NCBI GenBank assembly: GCA_944324305.1
Contig: CALUVV010000001.1
Location: 124,001-188,000 of the forward strand
DNA: 64,000 bases
From: Candidatus Gastranaerophilales bacterium
Lineage (GTDB): Bacteria > Cyanobacteriota > Vampirovibrionia > Gastranaerophilales > Gastranaerophilaceae
Direction of reading: 5' to 3'
How positions within the stretch are numbered: the first letter of the stretch is position 1; each line of letters opens with the position of its first letter. Shown here piece after piece: positions 16,471 to 25,970 of the stretch. The notes beneath the pieces were generated by a model. That model searched no databases. It saw nothing but the letters and a program-made list of their open reading frames with translations, and had not been told where the DNA came from. A program made the translations under genes and the position numbers.

Positions 16471-18894
16471 CTATTTATTTGAAGGAATTCTCATTGCGTA
16501 GAATGAACGGACAACGAACACCAACGCAATAATTAAGAATACCCAGCCTGCAATCGGTGCAATGTTTCTGAAAGCTTCAGAAATAGCAATTTCCATTGCA
16601 AGCAGCCCGAATAACGTTGTGAATTTAATAATCGGGTTCATAGCAACTGATGATGTATCTTTGAAAGGATCACCAACAGTATCGCCGACTACTGTTGCTT
16701 CATGAAGCGGAGTTCCTTTTTCCTGCAAATCCACTTCAACGATTTTCTTAGCGTTATCCCAGCATCCGCCTGCGTTTGCCATAAATACGGCCTGGAATAA
16801 ACCGAATACGGCAATTGCAATCAGGTAGCTTACGAAGAATGCTACAGGAGCAGAAGTCTTGCAGCTAGGTGCTGATAGACAAGCAAATGCAAGAGCAAAT
16901 GCAAACAAGGCGATAAAGATATTAATCATACCTTTCTGAGCATACTGTGTACAAATTTTTACAACTTCTTTTGAATTTGCAACGTTTGCACTTTTTGAAT
17001 TTGCATCATCAAGTTTAATGTTATCTTTAATATATTCGGTTGCAGAATATGCACCTGTTGTTACAGCCTGCATAGAAGCACCTGAGAACCAGTAGATAAC
17101 CGCACCGCCTGATAATAAACCAAGCAATGTGTATGGATTAAGCATATTCAAAATCATTTCCGGTTCGATGCCTAAAGTTGATTTGATTACCAAAATCAAT
17201 GAGAAAATCATTGTTGTAGCACCAACTACAGCCGTACCGATTAATACAGGTTTAGAAGTTGCTTTAAATGTATTTCCTGCACCGTCATTTTCTTCCAAAT
17301 ATTTTTTAGCATTTTCGAAATCAGGTTTGAAACCGTATTCTTTTTCGATTTCTTCACCGACGTTCGGAATATCTTCGATTAAAGATAATTCATAAACCGA
17401 TTGAGCGTTATCGGTAACAGGACCGTAAGAGTCAACCGCAATTGTTACAGGTCCCATACCCAAAAAGCCGAAAGCAACCAAACCGAATGCAAATACAGAC
17501 GGATAAATCATTACAGCTTCAGGTATATGAACAGATGCAACATATGCAAGTCCCATTAATAATACGATAACCATACCAATCCAGAATGCCGAGAAATTAC
17601 CTGCAACAATACCGGAAAGGATTGTTAAAGAAGCTCCGCCTTCTCTTGATGCGGTAACAACTTCTTCAGTATGTTTTGCTTTAGGAGAAGTAAATATTTT
17701 AGTAAATTCCGGAATTAATGCAGCTCCTAAAGTACCGCATGAAATGATTACTGAAAGAACTAACCATAATTTACCGCCCATATCTGCCAATAACCAGTGG
17801 CTTACGCCGAAAGTCATGGCAATTGAAAGTATTGAAGTTAACCAAACAAGGTTAGTTAACGGTTTTTCAAAGTCAAATTTTTGAGTTTTTGCTGCATAGA
17901 ACTTATCAACTACACCGTTAATCCAGTATGCAACAACTGAAGTAACAATCATTAAAAATCTCATAACGAAAATCCAGGTTAATAATTGAACCTGATTTTC
18001 AGGGCCTGCAACAGCCAGCAAGATGAATGAAACAAGAGCAACACCAGTTACACCGTAAGTTTCAAAACCGTCAGCCGTAGGACCAACAGAGTCGCCAGCG
18101 TTATCACCTGTACAATCGGCAATTACACCGGGGTTTCTCGGGTCATCTTCTTTAATACCGAATTGAATTTTCATCAAATCAGATCCGATATCAGCAATTT
18201 TGGTGAAGATACCGCCTGCTACACGAAGTGCAGAAGCGCCTAAAGATTCACCGATTGCAAAACCGATGAAACATGCACCTGCGATTTCACCCGGAACAAA
18301 TAACAAGATTGTAAGCATTAAAATAAGTTCAACTGATACAAGGCATACACCGATTGACATACCTGCTTTTAAAGGAATATTTAAAATATTTAAAGGATTT
18401 CCTTTTAAAGAAACAAAAGCAGTTCTGGCGTTAGCAAGCGTGTTCATTCTGATACCGAACCATGCAACGGCATAAGAACCTAAAATACCGATTACTGACC
18501 ATGCAAGAATAATTAATACATGGCTTAACGGCATGTGCTGCAAGTATCCGAAGTAAAAAGCGATACACAGACCGATTAATACTTCAAGAACAAGCAAAAA
18601 TTTACCTTGCTGAATAAGGTAAGTTTTACATGTTTCAAAAATTGTGTTGCCAACTTCAGCCATAGCTGAATGAACATCCAATTTTTTAATTCTAAAGAAT
18701 TCGATAAATCCGAATATCAAACCCACAAAAGAAATTACAATACCGATAAGCAATAAATTAAAACTTGCCGGACTTGCGTCTTTGATATTAGGAACAACCA
18801 AATCAGCTTCGCTTGCAAGAGCAGGCGAAACAGCCGTTAACAAAGCTGCGAACATCGCAAACAATGCCTTCGGTGAAGTTAATTTTTTAATCAT
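16471..18894 (-). CDS. hppA: Membrane-bound ion-pumping pyrophosphatase
   Basis: An 807-residue integral membrane protein with an N-terminal signal-like helix and about 16 membrane segments. It couples PPi hydrolysis to H+ or Na+ transport. The substrate loop is visible in 'KEDDPRNPGVIADCTGDNAG' followed by DSVGPTADGFE, and a second in 'VDSYGPVTDNAQSVYELS'. A third cytoplasmic acidic/Asn motif is near 'NAGGCWDNAKKIVE'. The position that decides K+ dependence reads GNTFKA, where K+-independent enzymes carry Lys (GNTTKA-type), suggesting K+ independence; the transported ion is not decided. Monocistronic, ended by the hairpin at 16416. Confidence 0.95.
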   Translation of the reverse strand: MIKKLTSPKALFAMFAALLTAVSPALASEADLVVPNIKDASPASFNLLLIGIVISFVGLIFGFIEFFRIKKLDVHSAMAEVGNTIFETCKTYLIQQGKFLLVLEVLIGLCIAFYFGYLQHMPLSHVLIILAWSVIGILGSYAVAWFGIRMNTLANARTAFVSLKGNPLNILNIPLKAGMSIGVCLVSVELILMLTILLFVPGEIAGACFIGFAIGESLGASALRVAGGIFTKIADIGSDLMKIQFGIKEDDPRNPGVIADCTGDNAGDSVGPTADGFETYGVTGVALVSFILLAVAGPENQVQLLTWIFVMRFLMIVTSVVAYWINGVVDKFYAAKTQKFDFEKPLTNLVWLTSILSIAMTFGVSHWLLADMGGKLWLVLSVIISCGTLGAALIPEFTKIFTSPKAKHTEEVVTASREGGASLTILSGIVAGNFSAFWIGMVIVLLMGLAYVASVHIPEAVMIYPSVFAFGLVAFGFLGMGPVTIAVDSYGPVTDNAQSVYELSLIEDIPNVGEEIEKEYGFKPDFENAKKYLEENDGAGNTFKATSKPVLIGTAVVGATTMIFSLILVIKSTLGIEPEMILNMLNPYTLLGLLSGGAVIYWFSGASMQAVTTGAYSATEYIKDNIKLDDANSKSANVANSKEVVKICTQYAQKGMINIFIALFAFALAFACLSAPSCKTSAPVAFFVSYLIAIAVFGLFQAVFMANAGGCWDNAKKIVEVDLQEKGTPLHEATVVGDTVGDPFKDTSSVAMNPIIKFTTLFGLLAMEIAISEAFRNIAPIAGWVFLIIALVFVVRSFYAMRIPSNK

Positions 18895-19012
18895 AAGTTC
18901 TCCTTCACTAATTATAAGTTGTCTCTACTACTACTAAACTTGTAAAATTATTATAAACTAAATTAAAATATTAAACAATACTGTAAAGCAAAATCATCTA
19001 TTTAGGTTAAAG

Positions 19013-19240
19013 TCAAATTTTAATATTTATATCAACAAGTTCGGCGAGTTCTATTTCCAAAAAATCAGCAAGATGTTTTAAATATGTAAGTGTAACATTG
19101 GTCATTCCCCGCTCTACTTTGCTGTAATAGCTTTTATCTATATTTACGGCATTAACGAGGTCATCCTGTGAATACCCTCTGATAGTCCTTAACACTTTTA
19201 TCTTATGACCAATTTTCTTTAAAAATTCATTATCATCCAT
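19013..19240 (-). CDS. XRE-family helix-turn-helix regulator
   Basis: A 75-residue single-domain Cro/CI-type repressor. The HTH is in 'IRGYSQDDLVNAVNIDKSYY' with recognition helix 'DKSYYSKVERGMTNV'. It is divergent from prepilin gene P6, with a perfect 16-bp palindrome and a consensus promoter in the gap. By position it is the best candidate to control P6 and itself; this is inference. Confidence 0.88.
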   Translation of the reverse strand: MDDNEFLKKIGHKIKVLRTIRGYSQDDLVNAVNIDKSYYSKVERGMTNVTLTYLKHLADFLEIELAELVDINIKI

Positions 19241-19258
19241 TTTGTTATTTTAGAGGAG

Positions 19259-19287
19259 TTGACATATTCAATTCAATAGCTTATACT
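19259..19287 (+). promoter_or_regulatory. P6 promoter
   Basis: TTGACA, 17 bases, TATACT: close to the sigma70 consensus, upstream of P6. Confidence 0.7.
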
Positions 19288-19296
19288 CTAATTAAA

Positions 19297-19312
19297 TTTG
19301 TTTATAAACAAA
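19297..19312. promoter_or_regulatory. Palindromic operator candidate
   Basis: TTTGTTTATAAACAAA is a perfect 16-bp palindrome just downstream of the P6 -10 box, over the likely transcript start. It lies between P6 and the divergent XRE gene. Confidence 0.6.
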
Positions 19313-19356
19313 TAAAACAAGTATATAAAAATATATTTATAGGAGATAGACAAAGA

Positions 19357-20001
19357 ATGAATAATCAGAAAGGTTTCACTCTGGCGGAAGTTTTGATAAC
19401 ACTTGGAATTATCGGGGTTGTTGCAGCGTTAACTCTTCCTGCACTTATACAGAACCACAAAAAATCCGAAACAACAGCAAGATTAAAAAAATTTTACAGC
19501 ATCATGGCACAGGCTGTATTAATGTCTGAAAACGACAACGGACCTGTTGAGGATTGGGAGAAAGATGAAGGAACGACTAAAGATGAAGAAACAGGGCTTT
19601 ATCCTGACAGCGATTATGAAAGTTCGGAAAAATACTTCAACAAATATATCAAGAATTATCTGAAATATTTAAAAACCGAAAAAGATGAAAAGACAAATTT
19701 ATTTAAAGTTTTATTGACTGACGGAAGTTCCGTTAAATTCCGTAACGGAGCCTGCATGGATTTAATTTTTGATATTAACGGTGATAAAAAACCAAATGAA
19801 GAGGGACGTGATCAATATCGTTTTTTAATCTGTAAAAAGTCAGAAAGTGATACTAACCGTAGTTTCAGCGCATATATCAGATCGAACGCAAAAAGCAGGG
19901 CGCAAAGGCTTAATTACTGTAAAAGTACACCTATATATTGCAGCGGCTTACTTGAATATGACAATTGGGAAATCAAAAAAGACTATCCTCACAGGTTATA
20001 A
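19357..20001 (+). CDS. P6: prepilin-like protein without a homopolymer run
   Basis: A 214-residue protein with a short leader 'MNNQKG', classical cleavage after Gly, and FTLAEVLITLGIIGVVAAL. It carries the 'DINGDKKPNEEGRDQYRF' motif and ends with the family signature 'CSGLLEYDNWEIKKDYP'. It is the only one of eleven family members with neither a C/G run nor a long leader, and the only one next to a dedicated regulator and palindrome. This suggests that its control is by repression rather than by slippage. ATG at 19357 follows TAGGAG. Confidence 0.9.
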   Translation: MNNQKGFTLAEVLITLGIIGVVAALTLPALIQNHKKSETTARLKKFYSIMAQAVLMSENDNGPVEDWEKDEGTTKDEETGLYPDSDYESSEKYFNKYIKNYLKYLKTEKDEKTNLFKVLLTDGSSVKFRNGACMDLIFDINGDKKPNEEGRDQYRFLICKKSESDTNRSFSAYIRSNAKSRAQRLNYCKSTPIYCSGLLEYDNWEIKKDYPHRL

Positions 20002-20880
20002 TCAGTATAAATAGACATCTTCCAACAATTTTATTTCAAACTCGCTTCCTGCAGGAATGGAAATTCTTCCGCCTTTATACCAGATTGCAAAAAGCGGAGA
20101 ACCGGCAAAGTTTACGGCATAAACTAATATTCCCGTAATTGTCGGGATAGGAGATATTAATATTCCCACCGGATTGTCAGCAAGTTTTCTCGAAGTTCTT
20201 CTTGTTTTTTTATAGAAATTTTCGCCTTTGTCAATTTGTTTTGCAACGCCTTTCCAGTAAGCGCGTTTACCTTTAATATTATTAAAGAAAATCTTTTTTA
20301 AATTAGCTTTTGTAATTTTTGCATGAACACTTCTTGTTTGTCCGTTGAAAGTCATACTATCAACCATTAGAACAATTAATCCGCCGTTTCCCGTAAATTG
20401 AGGCATATGAGAATTTTTAACCACGGCTGTAAATCTTGTACCTTCCGTAATAGTAACGTATCTTTGCGTAACAGGTTTTACAGATGTAAAAGAAACTCTC
20501 GCACCTTCTTTTAAATAGTCAGATATAACGGAATTAGACTTAACCCTGAATTTTGTACCTTTTTTAATTCTGATAGCGGTTGATTTATCGTATTTGAAAT
20601 CATTTTGAAACTTTTTAACACCGATTTGGGGTTTTGCATCAGGAGTAACAGGCAATGACTTAGGCGGGGTTTGAGGTGCAGGCATATTTTTCGGAGAAGT
20701 ATTTTGCGAAGGTGCCGTTTTAGGTAAAGACGGCAAAGACTGCTCCAATTTTGACGGGTCATAAGTTCTTCTTATTTCATCATCAACAGATGTGTCCAAA
20801 TCCAGAGCAAAAGCAGGCATTGCACAAATTAAAAGTGCAATCGCCGAAGATATGCTTTTTTGCAAAAATGTATATTTCAT
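20002..20880 (-). CDS. Exported hypothetical protein, Pro-rich N-terminus
   Basis: A 292-residue protein with a signal peptide ('SSAIALLICAMPAFA', cleavage near residue 25). Residues 45-85 are Pro/Ser-rich with repeats of 'PAPQTPPKSLP'. The remainder is beta-rich with two similar units ('IRIKKGTKFRVKSNSVISDY' and 'TITEGTRFTAVVKNS') and ends in a hydrophobic stretch ('IPTITGILVYAVNF'). No family recognised; likely periplasmic or outer-membrane associated. It abuts the P6 stop and lies 1 base after the GltD-type gene, so it may be co-transcribed with it. Confidence 0.65.
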   Translation of the reverse strand: MKYTFLQKSISSAIALLICAMPAFALDLDTSVDDEIRRTYDPSKLEQSLPSLPKTAPSQNTSPKNMPAPQTPPKSLPVTPDAKPQIGVKKFQNDFKYDKSTAIRIKKGTKFRVKSNSVISDYLKEGARVSFTSVKPVTQRYVTITEGTRFTAVVKNSHMPQFTGNGGLIVLMVDSMTFNGQTRSVHAKITKANLKKIFFNNIKGKRAYWKGVAKQIDKGENFYKKTRRTSRKLADNPVGILISPIPTITGILVYAVNFAGSPLFAIWYKGGRISIPAGSEFEIKLLEDVYLY

Positions 20881-20881
20881 A

Positions 20882-22252
20882 CTATTTTAACATTTCATTA
20901 ATAGCTTTTGCAGCCTTTTTGCCCGCTCCCATGGCATTGATTGCATTGGATTCACCGACAGGTGCAACGTCACCGCCCGCATATAATGTTGGAATATTGG
21001 TGCATCTTGTATCACAATCAACGGTAATATAACCGCGTTTATCAGTAATAATTTCCAGCCCTTCGTTTTGGGCAGAACGCTGAATTATAGGATTAGGCCC
21101 CGTTCCAAGTGCAACAATTACAGTATCCAATTCTACGGTTTCAAATTTTCCTGTCGGAACAGGTTTGCAGCGGCCGCTTTCATCGGGTTCGCCAAGCTCC
21201 ATAACTTCCAGCTCTACTGCTTTAACATAACCGTCTTCTCCGATAATTTCTTTCGGGGCATACAAGAACTTAAACACAATTCCTTCTTCTTTTGCGTGTC
21301 TGATTTCTTCCAAACGCGCCGGAAGTTCTTTTTCTGTTCTTCTGTAAATAATATAAACTTCTTCAAAACCAACGCGAACAGCAGTTCTTGCAGCATCCAT
21401 AGCAACGTTGCCTCCGCCGAATATAGCTGCTTTTTTACCTACCCTTAAAGGTGTCGGGCTGTCGGGCTGACCTGCATGCATAAGATTTACACGGGTTAAA
21501 AATTCGTTTGCTGAGAACACACCGTTTAAATTTTCACCGGGCACATGAAGCATTTTGGGAAGCCCTGCCCCAGAGCAAATAAATATTGCGTCAAATCCAT
21601 CTTCTTTTAACTGTTTCAATGTAATTGATTTCCCGACAATAACGTTAGTATGAAATTTAACTCCCATTGATTTCAGGTTTTCAATTTCTCTGTCCAAAAC
21701 AACACGCGGTAATCTGAAAGGCGGAATACCGTATCTTAAAACACCGCCTAATTCGTGTAATGCTTCAAATACCTCTACTTCATGACCTTCTTTTCGCAAA
21801 TCGCAAGCGGCAGTCATGCCTGCACATCCTGAGCCTACAACCGCAACTTTTTTACCTGAAGGTTTAATTTCCGGCATTTCAGCTTTTGTATTATCTCCGA
21901 CATATCTTTCAAGAGCTCCGATTGCAACGGGCTCGCCTTTTATACCCAGAATACAATTGCCTTCGCATTGTCTTTCCTGAGGGCAAACTCTTCCGCATAC
22001 GGAAGGAAGCATACTGGTCCGGCGGATAATTTCTCCCGCTTTATTCAAATCTCCGTCTTTAATTGCTTTTATAAATTCAGGTATCTGGATATTAACAGGA
22101 CACCCTTGAACACATTTAGGATTTTTACAGTGTAAACATCTTGAAGCTTCAAGTTTTACCTGTTCTTCCGTCAAGTTGCTTTCTACGGGTTCAAAATTAC
22201 GGCGTCTTTCGTTTTTATCTTGTTCTTTTACGCGTTGTCTTTCTATTTTCAT
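20882..22252 (-). CDS. gltA: GltD-type NAD(P)H-dependent oxidoreductase (glutamate synthase small subunit-like)
   Basis: A 456-residue flavoprotein. The N-terminal two [4Fe-4S] motif is in 'CLHCKNPKCVQGCPVNIQIP' and 'CGRVCPQERQCEGNCI'. The FAD Rossmann motif is 'VAVVGSGCAGMTAACDLRKE' and the NADPH motif is 'KKAAIFGGGNVAMDAARTAV'. The closest known type is the single-gene 'GltA/SudA/NfnB-like' small subunit. No large glutamate synthase subunit or NfnA is adjacent, so true glutamate synthase activity is not shown; it may work as ferredoxin:NADP oxidoreductase or with a distant partner. Confidence 0.9.
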   Translation of the reverse strand: MKIERQRVKEQDKNERRRNFEPVESNLTEEQVKLEASRCLHCKNPKCVQGCPVNIQIPEFIKAIKDGDLNKAGEIIRRTSMLPSVCGRVCPQERQCEGNCILGIKGEPVAIGALERYVGDNTKAEMPEIKPSGKKVAVVGSGCAGMTAACDLRKEGHEVEVFEALHELGGVLRYGIPPFRLPRVVLDREIENLKSMGVKFHTNVIVGKSITLKQLKEDGFDAIFICSGAGLPKMLHVPGENLNGVFSANEFLTRVNLMHAGQPDSPTPLRVGKKAAIFGGGNVAMDAARTAVRVGFEEVYIIYRRTEKELPARLEEIRHAKEEGIVFKFLYAPKEIIGEDGYVKAVELEVMELGEPDESGRCKPVPTGKFETVELDTVIVALGTGPNPIIQRSAQNEGLEIITDKRGYITVDCDTRCTNIPTLYAGGDVAPVGESNAINAMGAGKKAAKAINEMLK

Positions 22253-22370
22253 TTCTATATTATCCCTTCTTATACTTACAATTTTACTTTCAAAAAATCT
22301 TTAATGCAAGAAAATCAAAAAAAGTTAATAAATCATTGTAATTCAGGCGTTCTTATCTTTAAATATTATT

Positions 22371-24737
22371 ATGAATATTATAGAAAAAAGCCGAAAATCT
22401 CTCGAATTTGATAAAATAGCCGAAAAACTTTCAAACTTTGCCAAAACAAGGCAAAGCAAAGAAATTTGTCTTAAAACAGTACCGTTTAATGATATTGTTA
22501 AAATTAAAAATGAGCTTAAATGCACGGCAGAAGCAAAATTTATTCTTGATATGCCGAATGATATTCCGATAGAGTTTGTTGCAGATATCGGACAAATTCA
22601 AAAAAATATAGGTTCGGCTTACCTTACGGAAGAAGAACTTATTGATGCTGCAAAAACATTGAGAACATCAAGGCTTGTTAAAAAGTTTTTATCAGAAAAT
22701 CTCCCTGTTGATGCAATTATCCGAATTGCTTCTCAAAGTTTGATTGTTGATAAGGAGCTTGAAGAAAAAATCTTTTCGACATTCGATGAAAATTTGAATA
22801 TCAGACAGGATGCAACGCCGGAACTTAAAGGGCTTTATGCGGCTTTACGCGATAATGAAAAAAATCTGAAAAATACCGTAAGCTCGCTATTGAATTCTGC
22901 GGATTTTTCAAAACACTTACAGGAAAACATTTACACAACCCGTGATGACAGAATTGTTTTTCAGGTAATGGCATCATCCAAAAGTAAAGTCCCCGGAATT
23001 GTTCATGATGTATCAGCCACAAACAAAACTTTTTACATTGAACCCGAACAGATTGTTCCCTTAAATAATAAAATAAGAGAAATTAAATCAAATATTCATT
23101 CCGAAATGGTAAGGATACTTGCAGGTTTAACATCTCTTGTGAAAGATGAAATAAAGGAACTTGTTTCATCCGAACAAATTCTGGCAACCATTGACTACCA
23201 TTTTGCAAAAGCCCGTTATGCCGTAAAAATTCAGGCTGTCGAACCTGAAATTGTAACTCATAAATTTATCGAAATCGAAAATATGAAACACCCTTTGCTT
23301 ATCGGTAATGTGGAAAATGTTGTTACTAATAATTTCGAAATCGGAAAAGACTATAAATCCGTAATAATAACAGGGTCTAATACAGGCGGTAAGACAGTTA
23401 CCATAAAAACAATCGGATTATTTGTGCTTATGGCAAAAGCCGGAATGTTTCTTCCCTGTACTGCCGCAAAAATTTATCCGTTTGAAGATGTTTTTGCCGA
23501 TATAGGCGATGATCAGAGTATTTTACAAAATCTTTCGACATTCTCATCACATATGACAAATATTATTGAGATTATAAATCAAAGCAATGAAAAGTCTTTT
23601 GTATTGCTTGATGAAATTTGTGCGGGAACTGACCCTGTGGAAGGAGCGGTTCTTGCTCAGGTAATCCTCGAAAAACTTGCACAGAAAAATGTATTATCAA
23701 CCGTAACCACACATTACGGAGAATTAAAAGCCCTTGAATATCTTAACCCGTATTTCAAAAACGCGTCTGTTGAATTTAACACGGAAACTTTACGTCCGAC
23801 TTATAAACTGCTGATAGGTATTCCCGGATTAAGCAATGCAATATCTATTGCCGCAAATTTAGGACTTGAACAGGCTCTGGTTAACAAAGCAAAAAATATT
23901 GTTGTATCTACTAAAGACCCTTCAATACTTGTTGTGGAAAAATTGCAGGAAACTCAAGCCAAGCTTGCGCAAAACCTTGAAGAAGCCGAAAACTTAAAAG
24001 AAACTTCCGCAAATCTTAAAACAGAATACGAACATTCACTTGCCGAAGTAAAAAAAGATAAAAAGAAAACAGTTAAAATAATAAAAGACAAATTCGACCG
24101 CGAGATGCTTGACGCAAAGGCAGAAATAAAAGAAATTCTCGATGAATTACGACGCGAAAAATCAGAAAAGATTGCGCGCCGCTCATACGCAAGACTTGCC
24201 CAAACAGAACAAAAGTTCAGAGGCAAACTTTCAGAATTTGACGAAAAACAGCAGTACAAAGAAATTAACTGGAGCAATGTAAAAACAGGCGATAAATTAA
24301 TTCTTAAAGAACTTCATCAGCCTGTAACAATTCTCGCACTTCCCGACAAAAACAACTATATAATGGTTCAGATGGGGAATTTTAAAACAAAAATAAAATG
24401 CGACAAACTCGCGCCTTATGATGCTGCATTTGAAAAGAAAGAAAACGTATACAGACCAAGTTCCTTCGAAAAATTCGAACTTAGAAAAACAAGTATTTCA
24501 AATACTCTCGATCTTAGAGGATATAAAGTTGAAGATGCACTTGACAGTCTGGAATTCTATCTTGATAAAGCAAGCCTTGCAAACCTTGCATGTGTAACAG
24601 TTATTCACGGACACGGTACAGGAGCTTTAAAATCAGCCGTAAGAGATTTTCTGTCAACATCGCCGTACGTTGCAAAATTCAGACCCGGCGAAGATAATGA
24701 AGGCGGCGACGGGGTCAGCATAGTTGATATAAACTGA
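22371..24737 (+). CDS. mutS2: MutS2 endonuclease/ATPase
   Basis: A 788-residue MutS family protein. The clamp/lever helices fill the N-terminal 300 residues. Walker A is 'ITGSNTGGKTVTIKT' (about 335), and Walker B is 'FVLLDEICAGTDP' (about 411). A long coiled coil follows (520-620), then a C-terminal Smr nuclease domain ('LDLRGYKVEDALDSLEFYLD', 'VIHGHGTGALKSAV'). MutS2 proteins act on recombination intermediates and stalled or collided ribosomes. No strong ribosome site precedes the ATG at 22371, so the message may be weakly initiated or leaderless. Confidence 0.96.
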   Translation: MNIIEKSRKSLEFDKIAEKLSNFAKTRQSKEICLKTVPFNDIVKIKNELKCTAEAKFILDMPNDIPIEFVADIGQIQKNIGSAYLTEEELIDAAKTLRTSRLVKKFLSENLPVDAIIRIASQSLIVDKELEEKIFSTFDENLNIRQDATPELKGLYAALRDNEKNLKNTVSSLLNSADFSKHLQENIYTTRDDRIVFQVMASSKSKVPGIVHDVSATNKTFYIEPEQIVPLNNKIREIKSNIHSEMVRILAGLTSLVKDEIKELVSSEQILATIDYHFAKARYAVKIQAVEPEIVTHKFIEIENMKHPLLIGNVENVVTNNFEIGKDYKSVIITGSNTGGKTVTIKTIGLFVLMAKAGMFLPCTAAKIYPFEDVFADIGDDQSILQNLSTFSSHMTNIIEIINQSNEKSFVLLDEICAGTDPVEGAVLAQVILEKLAQKNVLSTVTTHYGELKALEYLNPYFKNASVEFNTETLRPTYKLLIGIPGLSNAISIAANLGLEQALVNKAKNIVVSTKDPSILVVEKLQETQAKLAQNLEEAENLKETSANLKTEYEHSLAEVKKDKKKTVKIIKDKFDREMLDAKAEIKEILDELRREKSEKIARRSYARLAQTEQKFRGKLSEFDEKQQYKEINWSNVKTGDKLILKELHQPVTILALPDKNNYIMVQMGNFKTKIKCDKLAPYDAAFEKKENVYRPSSFEKFELRKTSISNTLDLRGYKVEDALDSLEFYLDKASLANLACVTVIHGHGTGALKSAVRDFLSTSPYVAKFRPGEDNEGGDGVSIVDIN

Positions 24738-24772
24738 AAAAGTGATATAATAATCCCGTAAAGGAGAGAATT

Positions 24773-25936
24773 ATGTCATTAGAAAATATCAGAAAAGAGT
24801 ACGAACTCATTGATTTATTCTGCAATCTCGCAGAAGTACCGTCACCATCTATGCACGAAGAAAAAGTTGCACAATGGATTAAGGAATACTGTGACAAAAA
24901 CGGAATAAATTGCAAATTTGACGATTTTAAAAATGTAATAATAAATATACCTGCAACGGACAGCACGAAAGAACCTTTAATGCTTTCCGCACATATGGAT
25001 GTAATCGGAGATGACAGCCCCGTTAAAACTTATCTGGATGAAAACGGCAATATTCACGCTGAAGGAAGAACCCTCGGAGGTGACGATAAAGCAGGAGTAG
25101 CAAATGCTCTGCTTTTTGCAAAAGAACTTGCAAAATCAGATATGAAACACGGCGGTTTGGAAGTTATGTTTACCCGTGATGAAGAAAACGGTCTGTCAGG
25201 CATAAGAAATGCAAACCTTAAAAATTTTAAATCAAAATATGTTCTTGTGCTGGACAGCGATACTCTGGGACAATGCGAAGTTTCGGGAGCAAGCTATACT
25301 CTGGCAAAAATTAAGGTTCACAGTTTTAAAGGCGGGCATTCCGGAATTGACATAGGTGACAAAACACGTGCCAATGCCGCAAAGCTTATTGCAGATTTAA
25401 TATCAGCTCTTCCTCAAGGAGTTTTTTACGAAGAAGAAGGTACAGTTATAACATCCTGCAACATCGGCGGAATTTCCGCAGGTAATATAAATGTTACCAA
25501 CATTATTAACACAGATGCGGAAGTAAGTTATTCCATAAGAAGTTCAAGCAGAAAAAAAGAAGAAGAATTAAAACTTCAAATGGCTTTGACTGTTGATAAA
25601 TTTAACGAACACCACAAAAATCTTGCAGATGCGGTAATTGAGTTTGAAGAACATTTACCGCCGTTTGAAAAAGTTGACGATGACTATATTCCGATATTAT
25701 TTGAAGCAGCTGCCAAAAAAGTTGGTGTAGAACCTCATATAACATCATTCCATGCAGGTGCGGAAACTCATATTTATGCAAATGAAATAAATGCGAATGA
25801 TGAAAAATTTGTTCCGTACCTTGTCGGCCTTGCAACCGTTTGTAATATGCATTCAATAAATGAATATTTGGATTACAAGTCACTGTTAAAAGGACATGAA
25901 GTTTTAAAAGAACTTTTTAAAGCTTACAATTTATAG
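24773..25936 (+). CDS. M20 family aminopeptidase (PepT-like)
   Basis: A 387-residue zinc metallopeptidase. Metal ligands are visible in 'LSAHMDVIG', 'LGGDDKAGVANAL', 'RDEENGLSG', 'VLDSDTLG' and the C-terminal 'FHAGAETHIYA'. A dimerisation lid domain starts near 'VHSFKGGHSGIDIGDK'. The best match is tripeptide aminopeptidase T-like enzymes. ATG at 24773 follows AAAGGAGAG. It is 35 bases after mutS2 and is closed by a strong hairpin. Confidence 0.88.
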   Translation: MSLENIRKEYELIDLFCNLAEVPSPSMHEEKVAQWIKEYCDKNGINCKFDDFKNVIINIPATDSTKEPLMLSAHMDVIGDDSPVKTYLDENGNIHAEGRTLGGDDKAGVANALLFAKELAKSDMKHGGLEVMFTRDEENGLSGIRNANLKNFKSKYVLVLDSDTLGQCEVSGASYTLAKIKVHSFKGGHSGIDIGDKTRANAAKLIADLISALPQGVFYEEEGTVITSCNIGGISAGNINVTNIINTDAEVSYSIRSSSRKKEEELKLQMALTVDKFNEHHKNLADAVIEFEEHLPPFEKVDDDYIPILFEAAAKKVGVEPHITSFHAGAETHIYANEINANDEKFVPYLVGLATVCNMHSINEYLDYKSLLKGHEVLKELFKAYNL

Positions 25937-25970
25937 AAATAAATCCCGCTTATAAAAGCGGGATTTATTT
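25937..25970. terminator. Bidirectional terminator
   Basis: A 14-bp perfect stem (AAATAAATCCCGCT) with a six-base loop, between convergent genes. Confidence 0.85.
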
